From: Alphaproteobacteria bacterium
GTDB lineage: Bacteria > Pseudomonadota > Alphaproteobacteria > JANQMY01
Reading direction: 5' to 3'
DNA: 51,449 nt
Assembly (NCBI GenBank): GCA_028279895.1
Contig: JANQMY010000412.1
Location: forward strand, 1-51,449
In this document: positions 30,669-39,022 of the stretch, in pieces
Numbering within the stretch: position 1 is the stretch's first letter
Layout: every line of letters begins with the position of its first letter
Made by a program: the position numbers and the translations under genes
Notes under the pieces: model-generated
The model's input: only the letters and a program-made list of their open reading frames with translations
Database searches by the model: none
What the model was told of the DNA's origin: nothing

Positions 30669-31061
30669 TCAGTTGCGGGCCAGCGCGCGCGACAAACGCG
30701 CGCCCTCGTTTGCCAATCTGACCGCACGCCGCTGACTGGAGGCGTCGCAGACCGGATAAGCGCTTTGTTCGCGATAATACCCCTGATTGAAGCGTTCAAT
30801 CATCCGGTCGGCGAGCCATTTGGGGGCTTCTTGAGTTTCGATCAGACGGATCATCGATTGGCGCCAGGTTTGCGCTTCCGACTGGACGCAAAGGGCGCGC
30901 AAATGATGAACGCCGCCCAGGACCTCTGAGAGCTGCAGCAGCTTTGTCTGATTGACACCGGACAGGGTTTGGGACGCTGCAGGCAGCGTGAACCCGATGA
31001 TCGTTGTCAGCATGCCCAGCAACAGGTAATGGCGAAAACTGGTTTTAACGGAACGCACCAT
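30669..31061 (-). CDS. Exported hypothetical protein resembling TIGR02301
   Basis: Signal-peptide-like N-terminus (MVRSVKTSFRHYLLLGMLTTIIGFTLPAASQ); LLQLSEVLGGVHHLRALC...WRQSMIRLIE...ERFNQGYY. ORF extends to 31085 but MVRSVK start avoids overlap with the divergent gene. Confidence 0.65.
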   Translation of the reverse strand: MVRSVKTSFRHYLLLGMLTTIIGFTLPAASQTLSGVNQTKLLQLSEVLGGVHHLRALCVQSEAQTWRQSMIRLIETQEAPKWLADRMIERFNQGYYREQSAYPVCDASSQRRAVRLANEGARLSRALARN

Positions 31062-31078
31062 TCTGTATCCTCGCAACC

Positions 31079-31498
31079 ATGCCACCTTTTAGCACACTCA
31101 GACTGGACCATGTGGTAATTCGCGTTAACGATATCGACGCGTCAAAGGCCTTTTACGTGGATGCGGTCGGCGCGACGGTTGAGAGGGAACGCCCGGATTT
31201 AGGGCTTTATCAGCTCCGTATTGGTGATGCGCTGATCGATCTGGTGCCCGTGGAGTCACCCCTCGGTAAGCATGGGGGCGGCCCGCTGGTGTCTGATGGC
31301 AAGAATATGGACCACTTCGCTATCCGGATTGATCCGTTCAATGCGGATGAGATTACCGCGCACCTTCAGGGGCTGGGTATTGAACCAAGCGAGATCGGCA
31401 TTCGCTACGGGGCGGAAGGCGACGGTCCGTCGCTCTATGTCAACGACCCCGATGGGAATACGGTCGAACTGAAGGGACCCCCGAGGGATACGATTTAG
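31079..31498 (+). CDS. VOC superfamily (glyoxalase-like) protein
   Basis: LDHVVIRVNDIDASKAFYVDAVGATVERE; SLYVNDPDGNTVELKG. Confidence 0.88.
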   Translation: MPPFSTLRLDHVVIRVNDIDASKAFYVDAVGATVERERPDLGLYQLRIGDALIDLVPVESPLGKHGGGPLVSDGKNMDHFAIRIDPFNADEITAHLQGLGIEPSEIGIRYGAEGDGPSLYVNDPDGNTVELKGPPRDTI

Positions 31499-31531
31499 CA
31501 CTGGCGGCTGCAGAGCCACCACTTAGGAACA

Positions 31532-31909
31532 GTGACGATGCAAATGAAAGTGCCGGACGCCAACCATCCCATCACGATTGAGAAGACAAAAGGGCGCGTG
31601 ACCGTGACATGGCAGGGGCAAGTCATTGCTGAAAGCAGTGAGGCCTTGTCCTTGGCGGAGTCAACCTATCCAATCGTTCAATATATTCCGCGTACCGATG
31701 TAAAGCCGGAGGTGTTGGATCGGTCGGACCATACGACCTATTGCCCTTACAAGGGAACCGCCAACTATTTCACGCTAGTGGCCCCGTCCGGTGAGCGTGG
31801 TGAAAACGTGGTTTGGTTTTATGAAGACCCGTATGAGGCGGTGGCGGCGATCAAGGATCACGTGGCGTTCTATCCCAACAAAGTCGATGCTATCGACATC
31901 AGCGAGTGA
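31532..31909 (+). CDS. DUF427 domain protein
   Basis: SSEALSLAESTYPIVQYIPRTDV...TTYCPYKGTANYFTL...VWFYEDPYEAVAAIKDHVAFYPNKVD. Confidence 0.88.
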   Translation: MTMQMKVPDANHPITIEKTKGRVTVTWQGQVIAESSEALSLAESTYPIVQYIPRTDVKPEVLDRSDHTTYCPYKGTANYFTLVAPSGERGENVVWFYEDPYEAVAAIKDHVAFYPNKVDAIDISE

Positions 31910-31921
31910 TTTGCCGGCACC

Positions 31922-32806
31922 CTAAACCGAGATCGGCGTGCGTTCAGGCAGGGCTCGCGTGAACGTGCCGTACAGTAAGAAGTTGGTTGTGGCCTCTAAC
32001 GTGTCTTTGTTCGCAGCGGACAAGAAGTGCACCGTGTTGATAACGGTGTAATCGGCCGTCCCGTCGAGCCATGTTTCCTCGACCTTTAGCAGACCGTCAT
32101 TGTCCCCGGGCAGCATCGGCAGATATCCTCTGCCACCACGGGATCCGCCTGCGATGATCGCGAATGGCAGCGGAGGTATCGGGATTTCGGCGGCGGCCTC
32201 TGCCGTGAGCGACCAACCGTCTTGGTTGACAATCTTCTTGAGCGGCTTTGCCTTATGGGCTTGATCCGCAAACCAGGACCCTTGGTTAGGCGGAACGATC
32301 ATGACCATGCGCCCTAACCGGATACGAGCACGCCACGCATCGTCATGGGCAAGGGCCGCACGCACCACAAGCGCTCCGTAGCTCTGTGTGACGAACGAGA
32401 TTTCGTCCACATCGGTCAGGCCGTCCAGAAAAGTGCGCAAACGGCGCGATTGCACGTCGAGAGAACGGCCGGGGCAGGGATAACGATAGAGTTCGGATGC
32501 AACGCCGTTATCCGCCAGGCGACGGCTCATGCGCTGAAAAAGGCTTGAAAGACGCCCCATGCCATGGACCATCAGGACCAAGTTCTTCGGCTGCCGACCG
32601 ACGCGCCCGGCCCGCTGAAAATCCCGAAACGCTTTCTGACATTTGGCTAGGCGGCCCTGTGCCAACACGGTTCCTTCAGGACTCTTCAGGCGAAACTCCG
32701 AACGCGTGATGTGTTGCTCGATCTTCCAGCCACTATAAAGGAAATAGTCCGTCCAAGGATAAACCCATTCGATCGCGCCCATAACGCGGTTTGCGAACCT
32801 GCTCAT
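31922..32806 (-). CDS. Alpha/beta hydrolase
   Basis: NLVLMVHGMGRLSSLF; EISFVTQSYGALVVRAAL nucleophile-elbow-like. Start chosen at MSRFANRVMGA. Confidence 0.7.
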   Translation of the reverse strand: MSRFANRVMGAIEWVYPWTDYFLYSGWKIEQHITRSEFRLKSPEGTVLAQGRLAKCQKAFRDFQRAGRVGRQPKNLVLMVHGMGRLSSLFQRMSRRLADNGVASELYRYPCPGRSLDVQSRRLRTFLDGLTDVDEISFVTQSYGALVVRAALAHDDAWRARIRLGRMVMIVPPNQGSWFADQAHKAKPLKKIVNQDGWSLTAEAAAEIPIPPLPFAIIAGGSRGGRGYLPMLPGDNDGLLKVEETWLDGTADYTVINTVHFLSAANKDTLEATTNFLLYGTFTRALPERTPISV

Positions 32807-32856
32807 ACTTTTCCCTTTGCGGGTCACTACGGGTTATTACCGCATATGGGAATCGC

Positions 32857-33306
32857 TTAGTTTTTTGTCAAATCTATGACGCCGCGCCGTACCGCACTGT
32901 CTCTGATGATGCGTTCGGTCTGCTGCCATAGATCGAGTTTGCCGAGTTCCGAGACCGCGGCCCAGCGCACATCGACCACATCATCGGCGGCAGCGGCTTC
33001 GCCGGCGGTCCATTCGGCCTCAAAATCGATCAGCGTGTAGTGATGCCGCACTTTGCCGTTCGGATCGCGAAAAATGCCATCGATGACATCGAGCAACGGG
33101 CCAACGGAAACGGTAAGCTGGGTTTCTTCACGCACTTCGCGCACGCACGCTTCTCGAACCGTCTCACCGGTGTGCTGGGCGCCCCCTGGCAGGCTCCATT
33201 CGCTCTCGCGAGGTGGTTTTCCCCGCCGAACAAGCAAGACTTTGTTTTCACGCCAGACAACAGCACCAACACCCACAAAGGGCCTCGACGGATAGGTCCG
33301 ATCCAT
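32857..33306 (-). CDS. NUDIX hydrolase
   Basis: Nudix box GGAQHTGETVREACVREVREETQL (GX5EX7REXXEEXG). Start MDRTYPSRP at 33306; longer ORF to 33948 is antisense to the SRAP gene. Confidence 0.92.
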   Translation of the reverse strand: MDRTYPSRPFVGVGAVVWRENKVLLVRRGKPPRESEWSLPGGAQHTGETVREACVREVREETQLTVSVGPLLDVIDGIFRDPNGKVRHHYTLIDFEAEWTAGEAAAADDVVDVRWAAVSELGKLDLWQQTERIIRDSAVRRGVIDLTKN

Positions 33307-33393
33307 TGCGTCAAATCCCCGAATCAGCAATTTCTGGAGGTGGTATAAATATACAAGGTGTCGGGTGCGACACCAAAACGTGAGACGGAAAAC

Positions 33394-34107
33394 ATGTGTG
33401 GAAGATACGCCATCACGACCCCGTTGGAGGCAATGGAGCGTCTCTTCAACTTTGAGGGCCAGCTCGTCAATTTTCCGGCCCGGTACAATGTGGCGCCGAC
33501 CCAGGATGTTCCGATCGTGCGCATCGAAGAAGGCCGGCGGCGGCTGGCGATGGTGCGCTGGGGCCTGGTGCCCCATTGGTCGCGTGACATGCCCAAGGAC
33601 AAGCCCTTGATCAATGCCCGTAGTGAAACCGTGGCCGAAAAGCCCAGCTTCCGCGAAGCCTTTCGGCGACAGCGGTGTTTGGTGTTGGCGGATGGTTTCT
33701 ACGAATGGAAGCGGACGGACAGCCAGCGGTTTGCATTCTACGCGTCGCCGTTCGATGGCAACATGTTTGCGATGGCCGGCGTTTGGGACATCTGGCGCGC
33801 GCCGACCGGGGAAGACGTTGAATCGGTTGCCATCGTCACCACAGCCGCGACAGGGCGTACAAGCGAAATTCACCATCGCATGCCGCTGGTGGTGACACCG
33901 TCGGACTATGACGAATGGTTGAACTGCGAAGGGGCACCCCCGCTGCATCTATTGGAGGCAGCGCCGCAGGACTTTTTCGACATTACGCCGGTGTCTTCAT
34001 TGGTCAATCGCATTGCCAATGACGGGCCTGAACTCCTCAATCGGGCGGACCACGCGGACATCAGCCCTCCACCGGCAAAAACAACGGATCAATTATCCTT
34101 GTTCTGA
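33394..34107 (+). CDS. SOS response-associated peptidase (SRAP, YedK/HMCES family)
   Basis: Catalytic Met-Cys start MCGRYAITTP; NARSETVAEKPSFREAFRRQRCLVLADGFYEWKR; TTAATGRTSEIHHRMPLVV. Confidence 0.95.
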   Translation: MCGRYAITTPLEAMERLFNFEGQLVNFPARYNVAPTQDVPIVRIEEGRRRLAMVRWGLVPHWSRDMPKDKPLINARSETVAEKPSFREAFRRQRCLVLADGFYEWKRTDSQRFAFYASPFDGNMFAMAGVWDIWRAPTGEDVESVAIVTTAATGRTSEIHHRMPLVVTPSDYDEWLNCEGAPPLHLLEAAPQDFFDITPVSSLVNRIANDGPELLNRADHADISPPPAKTTDQLSLF

Positions 34108-34544
34108 TGAAAGGCCGGGTTGGGGGTGAGCCAATAGGCCAGATTGGTGAGCGCTTGCTGCTCCGCGCCGAGCTTCTCGTAGAAACCGATCACTTTTGTG
34201 TTCGATGCGCGCACCATAATGTTGAGCTTGGGCACCTTACGTTGCTTCAGCCAATCGATGGCGGCGCACATGATGTCCTCGCCTAAGCCTTGCCCCTGCA
34301 ACTCGGGGGCAACGGAGACGTAATACACATTGCCGCGGTGACCGTCCTGTCCGACCATCACACTGGCTGCGATCTTGCCGTCAAGCTTACCGACAAGAAT
34401 GTCGGCGTTTGGTTGTGCGCGCGCAAATGCGATATCTTCGCGAGGGTCGTTCCATGGCACGATCAATTTGCACCGGTGCCACAGGTCAATCACCGCATCG
34501 ACGTCCGGGTCATCAATCACCGAAATGGACATATTGGAGGTCAT
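34089..34544 (-). CDS. GNAT family N-acetyltransferase (YpeA-like)
   Basis: VYYVSVAPELQGQGLGEDIMCAAIDWLKQRKVPKLNIMVRASNTKVIGFYEKLG. ATG 34544 with GGAGAG upstream. Confidence 0.88.
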   Translation of the reverse strand: MTSNMSISVIDDPDVDAVIDLWHRCKLIVPWNDPREDIAFARAQPNADILVGKLDGKIAASVMVGQDGHRGNVYYVSVAPELQGQGLGEDIMCAAIDWLKQRKVPKLNIMVRASNTKVIGFYEKLGAEQQALTNLAYWLTPNPAFHQNKDN

Positions 34545-34581
34545 TGTGCTCTCCGCGTATAGGGAAAGCGATTGATCGTAG

Positions 34582-34599
34582 CGTGCCGTCGACGGCACG
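34582..34599. repeat. Perfect 18-bp palindrome CGTGCCGTCGACGGCACG
   Basis: Read directly; between divergent GNAT and FKBP genes. Confidence 0.9.
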
Positions 34600-34686
34600 G
34601 TCAACGCGCCGCCGTTGGCATTTCGCATTGGCAAATCGCCGTCAATGAAGTAAGCACACCTCGGTGACCAGCAACGGAGGACGAAC

Positions 34687-35145
34687 GTGCGGATAGCATA
34701 TGCCATCGCCGTAGTGGCGATTCTTTTTGGGGTCAGCGCTTGCGGCGAAACCGAAACCGTCGAGCTCGATCACAACGGTTATCTTGAGAACAACGCAAAG
34801 GAAGACGGCGTGGCAGTGACTTCTTCGGGGCTCCAATACAAGGTCATCAGAAGTGGCGAGGGTCGGTCGCCGGCACTGAACAGCATTGTGAAGGTCCACT
34901 ATGAGGGTACACTCGTGGACGGCACAAAGTTCGACAGTTCCTATGACCGCAACGAACCGGCCCAGTTTCCCGTCAATGGCGTTATCGCCGGCTGGACGGA
35001 AGCGCTGCAGCTCATGAAAGAGGGCGACGTTTGGGAACTGACCATTCCGTCCGAATTGGGGTACGGCGCTCGGGGCGTGCCGGGAACCCCGATCGAGCCC
35101 GGCGCAACCCTCGTGTTTAAGGTCGAGTTGCTCGAAGTCTTCTAG
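34687..35145 (+). CDS. FKBP-type peptidyl-prolyl cis-trans isomerase, probable lipoprotein
   Basis: Lipobox [68 protein letters not shown]. Confidence 0.93.
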   Translation: MRIAYAIAVVAILFGVSACGETETVELDHNGYLENNAKEDGVAVTSSGLQYKVIRSGEGRSPALNSIVKVHYEGTLVDGTKFDSSYDRNEPAQFPVNGVIAGWTEALQLMKEGDVWELTIPSELGYGARGVPGTPIEPGATLVFKVELLEVF

Positions 35146-35169
35146 GTCCTGCGCGAGGAGAGGCAGCCC

Positions 35170-35724
35170 ATGGCGCTTACCCCCACACCGGTTTGCGATT
35201 TCGGATGGCCCGCGCCTGATTTCGAATTAGAGGGCATAGACGGCAAAACCTACCGGTTCGCGGATATCCGCGGGCCGAAAGGCACCTTGGTGATGTTCAT
35301 CTGCAACCATTGCCCTTATGTCCGCTCGATTGTCGATCGGCTTGCGGAACAGGTTGGCCATTTGCAAAAGACCGGCATAGGTGCCATCGCCATCATGTCC
35401 AATGACACCGACGCCTATCCGGAGGACTCTTTCGACAATATGAAACTGTTCGCGCGTGACCACGGCTTCACCTTCCCATATGTGATCGATCGCACGCAGA
35501 AGGTGGCGCGTGCCTATGACGCGGTCTGTACGCCGGATTTTTTCGGCTTCAATGCGAAGGATGAATTGCAGTATCGCGGACGTCTCGACGAGTCCAAAAC
35601 GCACCTTGTGGCAAACGCCCGGCAAGACCTGGTTTTGGCCATGCAGCAGGTCGCCGAAACCGGTCAAGGGCCTCAGGACCAAATACCCAGTATGGGATGC
35701 TCCATAAAGTGGCGGGCCGCGTAG
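35170..35724 (+). CDS. Thioredoxin-fold (AhpC/TSA-like) protein
   Basis: GTLVMFICNHCPYVRSIVDRL (CxxC); thioredoxin-like periplasmic/cytosolic reductase family. Confidence 0.87.
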   Translation: MALTPTPVCDFGWPAPDFELEGIDGKTYRFADIRGPKGTLVMFICNHCPYVRSIVDRLAEQVGHLQKTGIGAIAIMSNDTDAYPEDSFDNMKLFARDHGFTFPYVIDRTQKVARAYDAVCTPDFFGFNAKDELQYRGRLDESKTHLVANARQDLVLAMQQVAETGQGPQDQIPSMGCSIKWRAA

Positions 35725-35751
35725 CGCGGCCTATTGCCTGCCATCCGGCCT

Positions 35752-37197
35752 TTACTCGGATTTGACGTCCAACACTTTTCCGGGGTTTAGGATGTTGTGC
35801 GGGTCTAGAGTGCGCTTGAGGTCGCGCATCAGGCGCAGGGCCACCGGGTCTTTGTAACGCGGCAACTCCGACGCTTTCATGCGCCCAACCCCATGTTCGG
35901 CACTGATACTCCCGCCGAATTCCGAGACGATGTCGTGCACGAGTGCGTTGAATTCTTCCCACATCCCAAGGAATTGTTCGCGCTGCATGTCGGTCGGTTG
36001 GCTAAGGTTGTAGTGAAGATTGCCGTCTCCCACATGGCCGAACGGAACGGGCCGAACACCCGGCAAGTGGGTGGCAACGGCCTTGCTGGCGCGCTCGAGA
36101 AACGCGGGAATGGACGAGACGGGCACGGAGATGTCGTGTTTGATTGACCCGCCTTCTGGCTTCTGGGCTTCGGGCAGGGATTCGCGAAGGCGCCACAGCG
36201 CTGCCTTTTGTGTAAGAGACCCCGCGACAACGCCGTCTTGAACCAAACCTGCGTTCAAGTTTTCTTCCAAGAAAGATTGAACGCGCTGGCTCAACGCATC
36301 GCCGCCGATCTGTGAGGCCACCTCCATCAAAACATACCAAGCCTGATTGTCCGCTAGCGGATCTTTTGTGTCGGGGAGGTGCTTTAAGACAAAGTCGAGG
36401 CCGATTCTGGGCATCAATTCAAAAGTCGAAACGTCTTGTCCGAAACACACTTGTGCCTTGTCGAGCAATTGAAGCGCGGCCGCCGGATCGGCGACGGCGA
36501 GGAAAGCGGTTTCGCTGGTGCGCGGCTTCGGGAACAGCTTGAGCACCGCACCGGTGATGATCCCCAAAGTCCCTTCCGACCCCATGAACACATGCTTGAG
36601 ATCGTAGCCGGTGTTGTCTTTGCGCAGAGATTGCAGGCCGTTCCAGATGTCGCCATTCGCCAAGACGACTTCTAACCCCAACACCAGATCGCGTGCCGTG
36701 CCATAGCGTAAAACGGCCGTTCCGCCCGCATTGGTCGCCAGGTTGCCGCCGATTTGGCAACTTCCCTCTGAGGCAAGGCTCAACGGAAAGAGCTTGTCGT
36801 ATTTGTCCGCCGTTTCCTGGATGGCTTGAAGCACCACACCGGCATCAACGGTCATAGTGTTGTTCAGCGCGTCGATGTTCCGGATTTTGCTGAGGCGCCG
36901 TAAATTGACGACAATCTCCGCGCCGTCTTCGAAGGGGATTTGGCCGGCCACTGCGCCTGTATTGCCACCCTGAGGAACCAGGGGCGTCTTCGTCTCTTGA
37001 CAGATCTTCACAATGCCGGCGACTTCTTCGGTGGTTTTGGGCAGCAGAACCAAAGGTGTGTTACCGACGAAACGGTCCCGCCACTCGCGGACGAAAGGGG
37101 CCAACTCATCCGGCCGATCGATGGCGCCCTGAGGCCCCACAATGTCACGCAACCTGTCGAGCGTCGCGGGCGAAGGCGGTGTGCGTGTCGTCGTCAT
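35752..37197 (-). CDS. FAD-binding oxidoreductase (GlcD / D-2-hydroxyglutarate dehydrogenase family)
   Basis: LVPQGGNTGAVAGQIP; GGNLATNAGGTAVLRYGTARDLVLGLEVVLANG; GGSISAEHGVGRMK. Start MTTTRTPPSPATLDRL at 37197. Confidence 0.93.
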   Translation of the reverse strand: MTTTRTPPSPATLDRLRDIVGPQGAIDRPDELAPFVREWRDRFVGNTPLVLLPKTTEEVAGIVKICQETKTPLVPQGGNTGAVAGQIPFEDGAEIVVNLRRLSKIRNIDALNNTMTVDAGVVLQAIQETADKYDKLFPLSLASEGSCQIGGNLATNAGGTAVLRYGTARDLVLGLEVVLANGDIWNGLQSLRKDNTGYDLKHVFMGSEGTLGIITGAVLKLFPKPRTSETAFLAVADPAAALQLLDKAQVCFGQDVSTFELMPRIGLDFVLKHLPDTKDPLADNQAWYVLMEVASQIGGDALSQRVQSFLEENLNAGLVQDGVVAGSLTQKAALWRLRESLPEAQKPEGGSIKHDISVPVSSIPAFLERASKAVATHLPGVRPVPFGHVGDGNLHYNLSQPTDMQREQFLGMWEEFNALVHDIVSEFGGSISAEHGVGRMKASELPRYKDPVALRLMRDLKRTLDPHNILNPGKVLDVKSE

Positions 37198-37850
37198 AGC
37201 CGCCTTGCCACGATAACATTGACGCTCACGCCGCGACGGCTCAGGGCTTCTTCGTGCTCGATGTGCCAAAGTTGTGCCGGTAGATGGCTCGGAAGGTCCA
37301 AGGCACGACATCCGCCCACGCGCAATGGAGCGAGGCGAAAGGCCGTTTTCCACAATGCGCCAACGAGGCGGCTTGCGGTTGTCTTTCCGTCGGCAAGACT
37401 TGCAATGCACAGTAGTCCGCCCCGGCCCAGTGCACGGTGTGCTTCCACGCCGAATTGCCGAATGGCATCCTCCGGCAACAGGTCGAGGACAAAGGTGCAC
37501 ACCAGGCGATCCACACTGCCATCAGGGCAGGGTAAAGTTGTTGTGCCATCCGACGGCTCAACGCGCGCGCGATCTCCCCACAAGCGAAGGTTCTCCCGGG
37601 CAAGGTCGACCATGGTCTCACTAATGTCGACCCCGTGATACTGCGTTTCGTCGCTAAAGTGGTGTGAGAACAACTGCGCGGCGAAGCGGCCGGTTCCACT
37701 GCCGAATTCGAATACCGAGCGGGCATCGCTGAATGATCCGTGTTCGGCCAAAATATCGAAGGCTGGGTCCTCATAATACGCTTGGCCGTCCTGGCGTGCG
37801 CCATAGCGGTTGTAATAGTCTTTGGCCTGCTGTTTGGTCAGCGTGCTCAT
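37194..37850 (-). CDS. Class I SAM-dependent methyltransferase
   Basis: SVFEFGSGTGRFAAQLF...YHGVDISETMVDLARENL; overlaps downstream gene by 4 nt. Confidence 0.85.
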   Translation of the reverse strand: MSTLTKQQAKDYYNRYGARQDGQAYYEDPAFDILAEHGSFSDARSVFEFGSGTGRFAAQLFSHHFSDETQYHGVDISETMVDLARENLRLWGDRARVEPSDGTTTLPCPDGSVDRLVCTFVLDLLPEDAIRQFGVEAHRALGRGGLLCIASLADGKTTASRLVGALWKTAFRLAPLRVGGCRALDLPSHLPAQLWHIEHEEALSRRGVSVNVIVARRL

Positions 37851-37860
37851 GCTAAACGTC

Positions 37861-38832
37861 CTAGGCGGTGCGCCCGCGTGGCGCGGCGGCGCGCGTCAGC
37901 CGATCATTCAACGCTTTGCCGATGCCCTTATCAGGGATCGGCGCGACGGCAATCCCATCACAATCCATGGCGTCAAGCGCTTGCAGGTAAGCATATAGAT
38001 GAGAGGCGGCCTCGGCCAAATCCCCGGTTTCGCTCAGATTGAGTGTCGGTGCGGCGGTTTCGGTGTCGTAGGGGCCAAAGGCTAGAAACGCCTCCCCTTC
38101 ATTTGGAGAGCTGGCTGCCAACCGTACCGGCTTTTGCGGCGCATAATGGCTTTCGAGTTGACCGGGCGCCGTCGGTCGATCGGCAGAATCTCGACACTCG
38201 GTTACGGGACCGATCACCGTTTCGATCTCTTCGGCCGTGATTGCACCGGGACGCAGCAGCCGTGGTGTGGGGCCGGTGAGACTCAAGATGGTCGATTCAA
38301 GCCCGATCCGGCAGGGGCCGCCATCCAATATCATGGAAATGCGGCTTTCATCGGTGAGCTGAACGTGCTGAGCCTGCGTTGGGCTCACGCGGCCTGACGT
38401 GTTGGCACTGGGTGCGACCAGAGGGCGGCCAAACGCGCTGAGGACCGATAGGGCTGTGTCGTGGGCCGGAATGCGCACGGCGATGGTGTCGAGGCCGGCG
38501 GTGGCTCGGTCATCAACAGGGCAGGCCGCTGATTTGTTTAGCACCATGGTTAGAGGGCCCGGCCAGAACTTTGCCGCCAAGGCTTTGGATTTGTCGCTCA
38601 CCCGAGCGATGTCGTTCAGTTGCGCAGCCTCGGCAATGTGACAAATCAGCGGGTTATGGGCCGGGCGTCCCTTGGCGTCGAAGATTGCCTGAACGGCGGC
38701 GCCATTGGTTGCATCGCCTCCCAAGCCGTACACGGTCTCCGTGGGAAAAACCACCAGTCGCCCCGCTGCAAGCTGCTCAGTTGCTTGCCGGATGGCCGTC
38801 GGGCTTGGTCTTAGAATAGGTATTTCATTCAA
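37861..38832 (-). CDS. L-threonylcarbamoyladenylate synthase (Sua5/TsaC family)
   Basis: LAAGRLVVFPTETVYGLGGDATNGAAVQAIFDAKGRPAHNPLICHI; SANTSGRVSPT. TTG start (LNEIPILRPSP). Confidence 0.92.
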   Translation of the reverse strand: MNEIPILRPSPTAIRQATEQLAAGRLVVFPTETVYGLGGDATNGAAVQAIFDAKGRPAHNPLICHIAEAAQLNDIARVSDKSKALAAKFWPGPLTMVLNKSAACPVDDRATAGLDTIAVRIPAHDTALSVLSAFGRPLVAPSANTSGRVSPTQAQHVQLTDESRISMILDGGPCRIGLESTILSLTGPTPRLLRPGAITAEEIETVIGPVTECRDSADRPTAPGQLESHYAPQKPVRLAASSPNEGEAFLAFGPYDTETAAPTLNLSETGDLAEAASHLYAYLQALDAMDCDGIAVAPIPDKGIGKALNDRLTRAAAPRGRTA

Positions 38833-39022
38833 AACGGACCTAATTCGGGTTGTCGTTGGCCGATAATGTCGGCTTATAGGTCGAAATTGCGGCTCTGAAC
38901 ACGATATTATGCCTCTTGACCTGGCAGGGCGGCTTCTCCAAAACCCTGACCTGGCCATATGACCGACCGTTTTTTCCCGCCGTCTCGTCCATGAGCGGCG
39001 AGCGCTTGTTGAAAGGAAACGT

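Noticed and set aside
33307-33948. N-terminal extension of the NUDIX ORF to 33948
   Set aside because: Runs antisense through the SRAP gene; the Nudix domain starts naturally at MDRTYPSRP (33306).
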